Positions 1 through 8,373 of a stretch of 46,744 nucleotides of DNA are shown here, one piece after another. How positions within the stretch are numbered: position 1 is the first letter of the stretch; each line of letters begins with the position of its first letter. Source of the DNA: Photobacterium marinum (GTDB taxonomy: Bacteria; Pseudomonadota; Gammaproteobacteria; Enterobacterales; Vibrionaceae). The DNA lies in contig NZ_AMZO01000037.1 of NCBI RefSeq assembly GCF_000331515.1, forward strand, positions 1 to 46,744. The letters are read 5' to 3'. Made by a program: the position numbers and the translations under genes. A model generated the notes under the pieces. It was not told the origin of the DNA, did no database searches, and saw nothing but the letters and a program-made list of their open reading frames with translations.

Positions 1-55
1 TTGTTAAAGAACTTGGTTATCACTTTGTTCGCTATGAACATTTGTCGTGACAACG
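1..55 (-). promoter_or_regulatory. rRNA operon leader with boxA-like antiterminator
   Basis: Read on the minus strand, the first 12 bases of the window give GTTCTTTAACAA, which closely matches the boxA antitermination element (TGCTCTTTAACA in E. coli) found just upstream of 16S rRNA genes. An rRNA-type promoter lies just upstream at 63-115. The window therefore appears to start inside the leader of an rRNA operon transcribed leftwards, with the 16S gene beyond base 1. The boxA match and promoter are seen; the rRNA gene itself is inferred. Confidence 0.75.
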
Positions 56-62
56 GGAGCGA

Positions 63-115
63 ATTATAGGGCGATTTTAAAAGTGCGCAATAGTTTTTTT
101 GCGTTTTTTTCTAAA
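63..115 (-). promoter_or_regulatory. rRNA operon promoter with UP element
   Basis: On the minus strand there is a TTGCGC -35 (85-90), a 16-bp spacer and a perfect TATAAT -10 (63-68). The GC-rich discriminator TCGCTCCC follows, as expected for a promoter under stringent (ppGpp/DksA) control. A- and T-tracts at 91-115 upstream of the -35 resemble an UP element. With the boxA-like sequence at the window edge this is best read as an rrn P1-type promoter. Between it and the ABC transporter operand end at 207 I see no convincing terminator. Confidence 0.75.
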
Positions 116-206
116 AAACACCTCAAGCGCACAAAGTTAGAGCAAAGGAGGTATTTTTGTGCAATTGAGTAACAACTTTACTATTAAAACTTCCCGACGC
201 TTCATT

Positions 207-1043
207 CTAAGCAATATGTCCTGACGCCAGCTTAGGCTTTTTTCGCTTTCTGTCCCTTGGATGGGTAACAGGTATTGCCGACAATAAGGTCTTAGTATAG
301 TCAGCCTGTGGTGAATCAAAGATAGCATTCACCGCATCTAGTTCAACGAGCCGCCCCTTAAACATCACGGCAACCCGATCGGCAACATGCCTAACTACCG
401 ATAAATCATGCGAGATAAAAATGATCGCCAAGTCCATCTCGCTTTGCAGACGCAGCAACAGATTTAAAATCTGAGCCTGTACTGATACATCAAGAGCCGA
501 TACGGATTCATCACAAATTAACAGCTTCGGTTTTAATGCAATCGCCCGGGCTATACCGATACGTTGCCTCTGCCCTCCTGAAAACTCATGAGGATAACGA
601 TCCGCCGCTGATTCTTCTAAACCGACTTTAATCAATAGCGCCTTAACCCAAGCTTTACGCTCAGTATATGTTCCCATCTTGTGCACGATAAAAGGCTCTT
701 CCAGAATCATGCCGACGGTATGGCGCTGGTTGAGTGACTCAAGCGGGTCCTGAAAGACAATCTGCATGTCTTTACGGATCGGACGCATCTGTTTTACTGA
801 CAGTTCAGTAATATCTCGCCCATCAAAAAAGATTCGTCCTTCTGTCGGTTCATACAATTTCAGAATTGTACGTCCCAGCGTGCTCTTACCACAGCCAGAC
901 TCTCCCACCAGCCCGAGAGTTTCCCCTTGAGCAACAGAAAAGGACACACCATCGACGGCTTTGACGATATAACCTCTTTTAAAGATTCCCCGCCCAGAGA
1001 CGAAATGTTGCTTCAAATTTTCAATTCTGAGGATTTCTTCCAT
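207..1043 (-). CDS. Peptide ABC transporter ATP-binding protein (OppF/DppF type)
   Basis: This is the second ATPase of a peptide importer, 278 residues long. It has Walker A GESGCGKST (about 47-55), the ABC signature SGGQRQR and Walker B LLICDE followed by the D-loop SALD. The usual Pro after the catalytic Glu is Ser here (DESVSALD), a conservative variation. The ATG at 1043 has an AGGG Shine-Dalgarno four bases upstream. It is the last gene of the five-gene operon, 43 bp after the partner ATPase. In E. coli the comparable YejF is one fused protein with two ABC domains; here the halves are separate genes. The exact peptide substrate cannot be read from sequence. Confidence 0.9.
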   Translation of the reverse strand: MEEILRIENLKQHFVSGRGIFKRGYIVKAVDGVSFSVAQGETLGLVGESGCGKSTLGRTILKLYEPTEGRIFFDGRDITELSVKQMRPIRKDMQIVFQDPLESLNQRHTVGMILEEPFIVHKMGTYTERKAWVKALLIKVGLEESAADRYPHEFSGGQRQRIGIARAIALKPKLLICDESVSALDVSVQAQILNLLLRLQSEMDLAIIFISHDLSVVRHVADRVAVMFKGRLVELDAVNAIFDSPQADYTKTLLSAIPVTHPRDRKRKKPKLASGHIA

Positions 1044-1086
1044 TCATCCCTCGCTATTCCTCAGGCGTTCTTCGGCTCGAATACAA

Positions 1087-1962
1087 TCAAATCTGACTTT
1101 TGAATTCAGGAAAACAAGCCGTATCTATCGGCTTAATCTCAATCAATTGCTTTGGCTCATGACGCAACCCAGGCATCAAACCCAACAACCGCTCGGTATA
1201 GGGATGCTGCGGATTATCAAAAAGCTCGAAAACATCGGCAGTTTCAACAATCTTGCCGCCATACATCACTGCCACGTCATCGCAGACTTCAGCCACAACA
1301 CCGAGATCATGGGTAATAAACAACATTGCCATACCGGTTTCTTCCTGCAACTCAATCATCAAATCCAAAATCGATGCCTGAACTGTTACATCCAGCGCCG
1401 TCGTCGGCTCATCACAAATCAGGATGTCTGGCTTACATGCCAGTGCCATCGCAATCATGACTCGCTGACGCATTCCGCCTGATAAGTTATGCGGATACTC
1501 CTTAAGTCGTTTTTCCGGCATGGGAATTTTAACTTTCGTGAGCATTTCCAAAGCGTAAGCTGAACGTTGCTTTTTATTGAGATCCGATCGGTGTAACGCC
1601 AACACTTCATTTATTTGATTTTCTACTGTCTGAACAGGATTAAGTGCCGTCATCGGATCCTGAAACACGATAGAAATATGATTACCTCGCATGGTATACA
1701 TTTGGTCTGAGGGAAGGCGAAGTAAATCTTTTCCTTTATAGAGAATCTGCCCCTGTGTCACCCGTCCATAAGGTTTGGGCAGCAGCCCCATAATTGACAT
1801 CGCAGTCACGCTTTTGCCGCAACCAGACTCCCCGACTAAACCCAGAGTGCGTCCTTTTTTAATATCAAGATCAACACCATGGAGAATCCTGACAACGCCG
1901 TCATCGGTGATAAATTCAGCCTCCAGATCCTTTACTTGCAGAATTACTTCATCTGTTGGCAT
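1087..1962 (-). CDS. Peptide ABC transporter ATP-binding protein (OppD/DppD type)
   Basis: This is the first ATPase of the importer. Walker A GESGCGKS lies at about residues 44-51, the signature is LSGGMRQR and Walker B is ILICDEPTTALD. I chose the ATG at 1962 because GGAG sits nine bases upstream. A longer GTG start at 1989 overlaps the stop codon of the binding-protein gene and remains possible (300 rather than 291 residues). After the conserved MPGL near the end, the protein has a short tail without the Cys-rich C-terminal segment common in OppD/DppD proteins. That may be natural in this subfamily or may reflect a small deletion. Confidence 0.88.
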   Translation of the reverse strand: MPTDEVILQVKDLEAEFITDDGVVRILHGVDLDIKKGRTLGLVGESGCGKSVTAMSIMGLLPKPYGRVTQGQILYKGKDLLRLPSDQMYTMRGNHISIVFQDPMTALNPVQTVENQINEVLALHRSDLNKKQRSAYALEMLTKVKIPMPEKRLKEYPHNLSGGMRQRVMIAMALACKPDILICDEPTTALDVTVQASILDLMIELQEETGMAMLFITHDLGVVAEVCDDVAVMYGGKIVETADVFELFDNPQHPYTERLLGLMPGLRHEPKQLIEIKPIDTACFPEFKSQI

Positions 1963-1985
1963 ATCTCGCCTCTCCATCAGTCGAC

Positions 1986-3833
1986 TCACAACTTATACGT
2001 GTTATCCACCACAGTGATGGGCTCAAATGTCTTTCCTTTTTTCATTGCCGACTTAGTTTCTTTTTTAATTTCAGGATCAATCCAGTAGGTTCCAAAGTCT
2101 AAAGCCGCGCCAGAGGAAAACAGGTATTCCGTCAACTTTGTCATGGCTGGCGTCGGATATTTTACCCATCGCCAATGAGCTTCGCGGGCATAGGTTCTCA
2201 TCGCCCCCGGGAGCACCACAGCAGCATCCGCAACTCTCTGCTGGATTTGACGCGAAATAGCTTTCTTCTTTTCTAAATCAAACTCGGACCGATAAGCCAT
2301 GATAAGAGCATCGAGCTCATCGGAACTGTAATTCGTGAAATTATTGGTTTGGGGTTTATTGGCATTGTCGGAGTGGAAATATTGCCAATACGCCGGGATC
2401 TCCCCGGAGCTCATATCATGGAAAGACAACTCGTGTTTTTTCTCGAGGACATACTTAAATGCCGAAGAGCCATCAATCAGGTTCAGCGTCAATTCTAATC
2501 CAGCCTGCTTTGCCTGCTCCTTAAGAAAAGCAACCCGAGGACTGTAAGTAGGTCGGGAATAGGTAACTGCAAAAGTCAGGCGCTCACCTTTACTATTGAT
2601 ACGAATACCATCTGATCCAATCTTATCGAAACCGCCTTTTACAAAATATTCAGCCGCTAAATCAGGATCAAACTGCGGAGCCTGAATACCTGTATTGGTG
2701 TAGTCCCCCTGCCCGACTCCGACCCCGTTAGGCTTACGCTGCAAATCCCCTCTGAGCACCTTCTGAATCAAGCCGTCAAAATCGATGGCATGAAACACGC
2801 CTTTGCGAATATCTAAATTATTCAAGTAAGGTCTGGCGGTATTGAGCCATAAACCACCGGCACCAATTGGTACCTGGTTATAACCCCAGAATTTATGAAT
2901 ATAGCCTTTACGATAAGCTTCGGTATTGGTTTTCTCATGCCAAAGCTCTGGTGTGTCGAGCCAGAAGCTATCCAGATTACCTTTTTCAAAATGCTGACGA
3001 GCGATATCTTTATCCCGAATCACCTTAAGCCGTATTTTCTCAACGTTATAACGGTGCTTATAGTAGCGATTGCTGTAACCCCACCAACTTTTCCCAACAT
3101 GCTTAAAGGTGATTGATTTTCCTTTCTTTATGTCATCAACATAGTAAGGTCCGGCTGCCGGCTCAGCCTTGAAGTTATAACGACGGACAAAATTGTCATC
3201 GACACCATCCCTGTTCTTATCGTTTTTCGGCTTATAGAAATGTGCCGGACGAGGTTGCAGGTTGGCATATAACATAAGCTCATCTTTGTTTCGCCTAACG
3301 GCCGATACCACGGCAAACGTATGCTCACCAAACTTAATAATATCTTCGACCTGTTCGGTATAGTGCTTGTTGTACCAGGGAGCGACAATGTCTTTGGAGC
3401 GCATCAAAGTCAGCACAAAAACATAATCATCGGCCGTAATAGGTTTTCCATCCGACCAACGGGCTTTCGGATTGATTCGAAAGTAGACGGTTTTATCATC
3501 ATCCCCATAAGCCCAGTGCGTTGCGATATCCGGTATCCATTTGTTGGTAATTGGATGGCGAGTTACCGAAGCCGGTCGGCTGTCTAATAACCAAGAACGG
3601 AAGCGCCCATTGGAATCCGGGCCGACAATCCGGAAAGTTTGAGGAAAGCTCTCGATATAAGTTCGGAAAGTGCCGCCAAAAATGGCATTCGGTGAAGCAA
3701 ACAACGGTTCTTCAGAGTTAGACTCCCATTGTAGTCCTTCCGGCAGCATCACCTCTGACTGTGCCACTGCATGTGGTGACCACCCCGTACCCAGCAAGAT
3801 CACAATCAGTCCGAACTTCAACATCTTCAGCAT
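1986..3833 (-). CDS. Periplasmic peptide-binding protein of ABC importer (SBP family 5)
   Basis: This 615-residue extracellular solute-binding protein is close in length to E. coli YejA (about 604). It has an N-terminal signal peptide with a hydrophobic stretch near residues 7-19 and probable cleavage after AVAQ at about 25. It shows the family-5 layout, including the early segment with WSDGKPITADDYVF. Start ATG at 3833 has AGGA seven bases upstream. It lies downstream of both permease genes, after a 151-bp gap that contains a stem-loop, and upstream of the ATPases. It should capture oligopeptides in the periplasm and deliver them to the permeases; YejA-like specificity is inference from overall family and context. 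Confidence 0.85.
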   Translation of the reverse strand: MLKMLKFGLIVILLGTGWSPHAVAQSEVMLPEGLQWESNSEEPLFASPNAIFGGTFRTYIESFPQTFRIVGPDSNGRFRSWLLDSRPASVTRHPITNKWIPDIATHWAYGDDDKTVYFRINPKARWSDGKPITADDYVFVLTLMRSKDIVAPWYNKHYTEQVEDIIKFGEHTFAVVSAVRRNKDELMLYANLQPRPAHFYKPKNDKNRDGVDDNFVRRYNFKAEPAAGPYYVDDIKKGKSITFKHVGKSWWGYSNRYYKHRYNVEKIRLKVIRDKDIARQHFEKGNLDSFWLDTPELWHEKTNTEAYRKGYIHKFWGYNQVPIGAGGLWLNTARPYLNNLDIRKGVFHAIDFDGLIQKVLRGDLQRKPNGVGVGQGDYTNTGIQAPQFDPDLAAEYFVKGGFDKIGSDGIRINSKGERLTFAVTYSRPTYSPRVAFLKEQAKQAGLELTLNLIDGSSAFKYVLEKKHELSFHDMSSGEIPAYWQYFHSDNANKPQTNNFTNYSSDELDALIMAYRSEFDLEKKKAISRQIQQRVADAAVVLPGAMRTYAREAHWRWVKYPTPAMTKLTEYLFSSGAALDFGTYWIDPEIKKETKSAMKKGKTFEPITVVDNTYKL

Positions 3834-3911
3834 AATTACATCCTTGTCCTGCCATAAAAACTTACCGCTAATGATAAATTTAGCCTAAATCCGTCATCTC
3901 TCACTCGAAAC

Positions 3912-3940
3912 CCTGTTGCCGTTATTTATCCGGAAACAGG
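3912..3940 (-). other. Intercistronic stem-loop between permease and binding-protein genes
   Basis: Arms 3912-3921 and 3931-3940 pair over ten positions with one internal mismatch, around a nine-base loop. It lies between the inner permease gene and the binding-protein gene, without a strong T-run. Such hairpins often set the stability or relative expression of binding-protein messages. It could also be a weak terminator; the function is inferred. Confidence 0.4.
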
Positions 3941-3984
3941 CTGACTGTAATTATCAGCTCTATCACAACGTTATAGGAGATAAC

Positions 3985-5028
3985 TCAGACATAGCGGGTA
4001 AATTTCTTGGGATCAAAAGCCGCCCGAATGGCTTCACCAATAAAGGTCACCATTACCAGCACAGCGACAATCGCGCTGACCACAGAAATCACAATCCATG
4101 GAGAATCCAGATTAGATTTCCCTTGTTGTAGCAATTCACCCCAGCTTGGGGTCGGCGGCATTAACCCGAGCCCCAGGTAATCCAACGCGGTCAGGGCTGT
4201 AATATTGGCAGCAATCGTAAAGGGAGCCAGTGTCACCACCATCACCATGGTATTAGGCAATATATGGGTAAAAACGATCCTTGCTGTTGATGCACCAATC
4301 GCCTTGGCAGCCATAACATATTCACGGGCGGATTCTTTATAGGTCATGGTTCGCATGTACCAGGTCATTCCCATCCAGCCAAACAGCACGTTAATAGCAA
4401 CAAACAAGGTGAATGTCGGTTGAGTGACAGAAACCAAAATCATGATGACATAAAGAAACGGCACCATAGACCAGACTTCAATGAAGCGCTGAACCAGCAA
4501 ATCAAACTTGCCGCCGAAGAATCCCATCGCACAACCCACAGCGATACCAATGGTATAAGAAGCAATCATTGTCAGCAGTGCAAAGCCCATCGCAATCCTG
4601 AACCCGTAAATCAGTCGGGCAAGAATATCCCGGCCAATCGTATCGGTTCCCAGATAGTGTTTATCTTCCCAGCTCGGCGGATTAGGCGGGTAGTCACCGC
4701 TGAAATCCTGCTCCAGCGGATTCCAGGGAACCAATGGCATGATGACAAAATCGTCCCCGCCCTCTTGCTCAAACAGAGACTGCAGCTCGCGGTAGCGAGT
4801 TTCTTGCTGGTATCCTAATCCGTATTCGCTGCCTGCGATCACGCCGCGAAAGACAGGAAAGCTGTACTGGCCGTTATATTTCACCACTAGCGCCTTGCTG
4901 TTGAGCAGGACTTCAGCACACAGCGACAATATCAGCAGGCTTATCAGCAACACAAAAGACCAATATCCCCTACGAATGGATTTGAAACGCCGGATCTTTT
5001 TGATCGTTAAGGGATTCAGCTTCAACAT
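3985..5028 (-). CDS. Peptide ABC transporter inner-membrane permease (YejE/OppC type)
   Basis: This is the second permease, about 347 residues from the ATG at 5028, close to E. coli YejE (341). GGAG precedes that ATG by seven bases, and the stop of the first permease lies one base upstream; the longer frame to 5070 has no such support. An N-terminal membrane segment (about 20-40) is followed by a long periplasmic stretch and a C-terminal BPD transport domain with further helices. The EAA loop region reads REYVMAAKAIGAS. It should form the heterodimeric channel with the YejB-like protein. Confidence 0.88.
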   Translation of the reverse strand: MLKLNPLTIKKIRRFKSIRRGYWSFVLLISLLILSLCAEVLLNSKALVVKYNGQYSFPVFRGVIAGSEYGLGYQQETRYRELQSLFEQEGGDDFVIMPLVPWNPLEQDFSGDYPPNPPSWEDKHYLGTDTIGRDILARLIYGFRIAMGFALLTMIASYTIGIAVGCAMGFFGGKFDLLVQRFIEVWSMVPFLYVIMILVSVTQPTFTLFVAINVLFGWMGMTWYMRTMTYKESAREYVMAAKAIGASTARIVFTHILPNTMVMVVTLAPFTIAANITALTALDYLGLGLMPPTPSWGELLQQGKSNLDSPWIVISVVSAIVAVLVMVTFIGEAIRAAFDPKKFTRYV

Positions 5029-5029
5029 A

Positions 5030-6055
5030 TCAGGCTCCGAACTTAACGCGCGGATCCACCAGCGCAACACAAATATCCGAAAGGATATTTCCCAGCATCA
5101 GTAATACCGCATTGATCGCAACGATCCCCATGACCACCGGATAATCACGCTCCATGATTGACTCGTAACCGAGTAGTCCGACTCCATCGATGTTAAAAAT
5201 CACTTCAATCAGAAAAGAACCTGTCATGAAAAACAACAGGGAATTACCGAAATGGCTGGCGACCGGAATCAGGCTGTTACGCAAAGCGTGTTTTCGTACC
5301 GCTGTTTTGAATGGCAGACCTTTGGCTATTGCCGTGCGGATATAATCTGATGACAGGTTTTCCATCAGATTATTTTTCATCGTCATCGTCAGGGTGGCAA
5401 AATCACCGATGAGATAGCACACCAACGGCAGTGCGGCATGCCACATTAAATCCCTGAGCTTCTCAAAAAAGGTTTCGAGATCCTCAAAATCATCCCCGAC
5501 AAAACCACCCATCGGAAACCATTCAAGGTGATAGCTGAACAAGGTGATCAGCAAGACACCGACGACATAGCCCGGCAACGCATAACCGATAAAAATCAGC
5601 ACCGAGGTTGAAGAATCAAAGACACTGCCGTGCTTTAGAGCTTTATAGTAGCCGAGCGGGATGGAGATAAAATAGCTGATGAAAAACGTCATCCCTCCAT
5701 AAAACAGAGAGACAGGCAATCGCTCCATGATCATATCCAGCACAGGCTCGTAATAGCGGGTTGATTCCCCCAGATCCAGCACCAGTATCTTACCCAACCA
5801 TTCAAAGTAGGCTTCAAACACAGGCTTATCCAGGCCATAGAAAGCATTCAGTTCAGCAATCTGATCATCGGATAACGCATTACTTTCCGCAGAGGAAGAC
5901 AACGATGAAGGCCCGCTGCTTTGCGCCTGCATCTCGGCCAGCATACGTTCAACCGGCCCACCGGGCACCAAGCGGGTAATGGCAAAAATCAGGATAGTAA
6001 TACCGATAAACGTCGGCACCACCAAAGCTATCCGTCGCAGGATATAAGACAACAT
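5030..6055 (-). CDS. Peptide ABC transporter inner-membrane permease (YejB/OppB type)
   Basis: This is the first gene of the importer operon, 341 residues. The N-terminus MLSYILRRIALVVPTFIGI is typical of OppB/DppB/YejB permeases, followed by the family motif LVPGGP and a BPD transport domain with about six membrane segments. The EAA-loop region near SDYIRTAIAKGLPF matches the site that docks the ATPase. Its stop is one base from the next start, so the two permeases are probably translationally coupled. Upstream are about 60 bp and then the MITE-like element, so the promoter may lie within or beyond that repeat. Confidence 0.88.
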   Translation of the reverse strand: MLSYILRRIALVVPTFIGITILIFAITRLVPGGPVERMLAEMQAQSSGPSSLSSSAESNALSDDQIAELNAFYGLDKPVFEAYFEWLGKILVLDLGESTRYYEPVLDMIMERLPVSLFYGGMTFFISYFISIPLGYYKALKHGSVFDSSTSVLIFIGYALPGYVVGVLLITLFSYHLEWFPMGGFVGDDFEDLETFFEKLRDLMWHAALPLVCYLIGDFATLTMTMKNNLMENLSSDYIRTAIAKGLPFKTAVRKHALRNSLIPVASHFGNSLLFFMTGSFLIEVIFNIDGVGLLGYESIMERDYPVVMGIVAINAVLLMLGNILSDICVALVDPRVKFGA

Positions 6056-6116
6056 TTAATGACGAACTCCTTGTCAAAATTGCCGCTTACGATTTTTTAA
6101 AGATAGCAGTAAGTTA

Positions 6117-6379
6117 TACCAAACTGAATAATAGTCTGATCCAATCAGAGCACTCTCAGCGGTTTGAGAACAACCCAAATTGATGAAGATATAGTCGTTC
6201 TACATCAAAGCAATTTGGGGCAGTTATCGAGCGGCTTAAGTGCTCCCGAAGGGCGAGTTTAAAAGGCACACCTACTGTGTTACTTGATTTTGATGGATAT
6301 GAATACATCTACAATCAAGTGCCTTGTATCTGTGCCTTTTAATTCTCGCTGATAGGCCAGATTATTGTTCAGTTTGGTA
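6117..6379. mobile_element. MITE-like element with terminal inverted repeats
   Basis: A 263-bp non-coding element sits between the ABC operon and gmhB. Its ends are imperfect inverted repeats of about 25 bp (6117-6142 and 6355-6379), starting TACCAAACTGAA and ending TTCAGTTTGGTA. A TTA flanks each side (6114-6116, 6380-6382), consistent with a 3-bp target duplication. Inside are two large foldback structures. One has arms 6148-6154/6239-6245 with an inner stem 6174-6182/6211-6219; the other has arms 6253-6270/6331-6349 with an inner stem 6282-6289/6313-6320. No transposase is present, so it would need one supplied in trans. The architecture is seen; mobility is inferred. Confidence 0.7.
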
Positions 6380-6416
6380 TTAGTGAAAATATGGTGGGAT
6401 AAAAAAGTGAGAGTAC

Positions 6417-6442
6417 AAAAAAGGCCGCCGAAGCGACCTTTT
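6417..6442 (-). terminator. Rho-independent terminator of gmhB
   Basis: On the minus strand a ten-base-pair stem (arms 6419-6428 and 6433-6442, one G-U pair) closes a TTCG tetraloop and is followed by a T-run. It lies about 20 bases after the gmhB stop codon. Confidence 0.85.
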
Positions 6443-6460
6443 CACTGAATCTGTAAGCAA

Positions 6461-7015
6461 TTAGCGCGAGGCCAGCCAAGCCGGCACATCTGCCACGCTG
6501 TCAAGAACAACGCTCGCCAGCGCTTCGCCTTCTTCGGTAACCGGCTTGCCGGTACGAACCAGGATCTTAGTACCGACTTCAGCCGCTTCAGCCGCTTTCA
6601 TGTCGTCGGTCTTATCACCAATCATGACCGAATTCGCCATATCGATTTTCAGGAAATCTCGGGCAGAAATGAACATACCTGGTTTAGGCTTACGACAGTT
6701 ACAATCTTGCAGATAATCGCCTTTACCTTCGGTTGGATGGTGAGGGCAGTAATAAATACCGTCAAACTCAACGCCGTTATCAACAAAATTCCAGTCCATC
6801 CACTCAGTCAGAGTCAGGAATTCATCTTCCGTATACATACCACGGGCAATACCCGCCTGGTTTGTTACAAGAACAAGCAAGTACCCCATATCTTTGAGCT
6901 TCTTGCACGCTTCAAAAACGCCTTCAACGTATTCAAAGTCATCAACGGTATGAACGTAACCATGATCGACATTAATCACTCCGTCACGGTCGATAAAAAC
7001 TGCTGGTTTGGCCAA
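6461..7015 (-). CDS. gmhB: D-glycero-beta-D-manno-heptose-1,7-bisphosphate 7-phosphatase
   Basis: This 184-residue HAD-superfamily phosphatase removes the 7-phosphate from heptose bisphosphate in the ADP-heptose pathway for lipopolysaccharide inner core. The catalytic motif DRDGVIN lies near the N-terminus, and the zinc-site segment contains CPHH and CNCRKPKPG. The late HAD motif reads MIGDKTDDM. The start codon is TTG at 7015, giving MAKPAVFIDRDG, which aligns with the E. coli start; GAGGG lies seven bases upstream. It is divergent from metNIQ, as in E. coli. Confidence 0.95.
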   Translation of the reverse strand: MAKPAVFIDRDGVINVDHGYVHTVDDFEYVEGVFEACKKLKDMGYLLVLVTNQAGIARGMYTEDEFLTLTEWMDWNFVDNGVEFDGIYYCPHHPTEGKGDYLQDCNCRKPKPGMFISARDFLKIDMANSVMIGDKTDDMKAAEAAEVGTKILVRTGKPVTEEGEALASVVLDSVADVPAWLASR

Positions 7016-7130
7016 AAGTTAGCCCTCTGTCTATATATATTAAGGCAAATTATGGCATGGCTAAGACAGGGATTCATCTGTTTATCGCGATTAAGCACAA
7101 CACAATTAACCAGACAAACAAAGCCCACAA

Positions 7131-7186
7131 AGACGTTTGGACGTCTGGACGTAAAAATATCTATTGACTTAGACGTCTAGACACCC
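7131..7186 (+). promoter_or_regulatory. MetJ operator (tandem met boxes) in the metNIQ promoter
   Basis: The met box consensus is AGACGTCT. Units of 8 bp in one register read AGACGTTT (7131), GGACGTCT (7139), GGACGTAA (7147), two poorer units, a perfect AGACGTCT (7171) and AGACACCC (7179). MetJ dimers bind adjacent boxes cooperatively with S-adenosylmethionine as corepressor, and metNIQ is a known member of this regulon in gammaproteobacteria. The array overlaps the promoter, so repression by methionine sufficiency is strongly expected. Confidence 0.9.
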
Positions 7187-7192
7187 TAGCAT
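7164..7192 (+). promoter_or_regulatory. Sigma-70 promoter of metNIQ
   Basis: TTGACT (7164-7169) and TAGCAT (7187-7192) are separated by 17 bp. The spacer is filled exactly by two met boxes. The predicted start near 7199 leaves a leader of about 140 bases before metN. Apart from this promoter and operator, the 7016-7338 gap shows no gene or clear leader structure. Confidence 0.75.
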
Positions 7193-7338
7193 CAAGAAAT
7201 CGGCTGCGAACAGAAACACTTTTCGCACATAACAATGACAATGTAAACACAACATTTAGCATTACGATATACCTTGAATGACAGAGGGTTAACTTTTCAA
7301 ACTTTGTGTTTTAACAGGTATACGGTTCAGGAAGTTCG

Positions 7339-8373
7339 ATGATAGAAATAAACAGAGTTAATAAAGTGTTCTATCAGGGTGACAGGGAGATCAACGCACT
7401 ACGTGATATCAACCTGGCCATTGAACAGGGCACCATTTTCGGCGTAATCGGATCATCAGGGGCAGGTAAAAGTACCTTGATCCGCTGCGTCAACCTGCTT
7501 GAAAAGCCAACCAGCGGCCACGTTATTGTGGACGGTATTGATTTAACCCAGCTTTCTAATCAGGAACTGACGTTGGCCCGCCGTAAAATCGGCATGATTT
7601 TCCAACATTTCAACCTACTGTCTTCACGCACGGTTTTCGACAACATTGCCCTGCCGCTTGAGTTGGCAGGTAAAGGCAAAACGGAAATCAAAAACAAGGT
7701 CAGTGAACTGCTTCAGCTGGTCGGGCTGGCAGACAAAAGTCAGTCTTACCCATCCAACCTCAGTGGCGGTCAAAAACAACGAGTGGCCATTGCCCGCGCT
7801 CTGGCTTCTGATCCAAAAGTGCTGCTGTGTGATGAAGCCACCAGCGCCCTGGATCCGGCGACCACTCAGTCAATTCTGGAATTACTGAAAGAGATCAACC
7901 GCAAGCTTAACCTGACAATCTTGCTGATCACCCATGAAATGGATGTGGTGAAAAGCATCTGTTCAGAGGTAGCGATCATCGGCGGCGGTGAGCTGGTTGA
8001 GAAAGGTCCGGTAGGTGAAATTTTTGCCCATCCGAAAACCGATCTGGCGCGCAGTTTTATTCGCTCGACACTGGATCTGTCTATTCCTGAAGATTACCAG
8101 GCTCGCCTGGTTGAAGCCCGAATTAGCAACAGCTACCCACTGGTGCGGCTGGAGTTTACCGGCAACTCCGTCGATGCTCCGCTGATCAGCCAGGTTGCCC
8201 GCGAATTTAACATCGACATCAGCATTCTAAGCTCCGACATGGACTACGCCGGAGGGGTCAAATTCGGCCTCATGCTGGCCGAATTTTTCGGTACCGAGCA
8301 GGCTGCCGATCAGGCCATTGCTTTCCTTCGAGATCACAAAGTTAATGTAGAGGTGCTGGGTTATGTTGCTTGA
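7339..8373 (+). CDS. metN: Methionine ABC transporter ATP-binding protein
   Basis: This 344-residue ATPase powers uptake of D- and L-methionine. Walker A GSSGAGKST lies at 38-46, the signature is LSGGQKQR and Walker B is VLLCDEATSALD. The C-terminal 90 or so residues form the NIL regulatory domain that senses internal methionine (trans-inhibition). AGGAAG lies four bases before the ATG. The gene overlaps metI by 11 bp and is led by a MetJ-controlled promoter. Confidence 0.97.
   Translation: MIEINRVNKVFYQGDREINALRDINLAIEQGTIFGVIGSSGAGKSTLIRCVNLLEKPTSGHVIVDGIDLTQLSNQELTLARRKIGMIFQHFNLLSSRTVFDNIALPLELAGKGKTEIKNKVSELLQLVGLADKSQSYPSNLSGGQKQRVAIARALASDPKVLLCDEATSALDPATTQSILELLKEINRKLNLTILLITHEMDVVKSICSEVAIIGGGELVEKGPVGEIFAHPKTDLARSFIRSTLDLSIPEDYQARLVEARISNSYPLVRLEFTGNSVDAPLISQVAREFNIDISILSSDMDYAGGVKFGLMLAEFFGTEQAADQAIAFLRDHKVNVEVLGYVA

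Noticed and set aside
120..162. Possible hairpins between the rRNA promoter and the ABC operon (ACCTC/GAGGT and GCACAAA/TTTGTGC)
   Set aside because: The two pairings interlock, stems are short and no T-run follows, so I do not call a terminator.
1963..1989. GTG start overlapping the binding-protein stop for the first ATPase
   Set aside because: The ATG at 1962 has a good ribosome-binding site; the GTG remains possible but is less supported.
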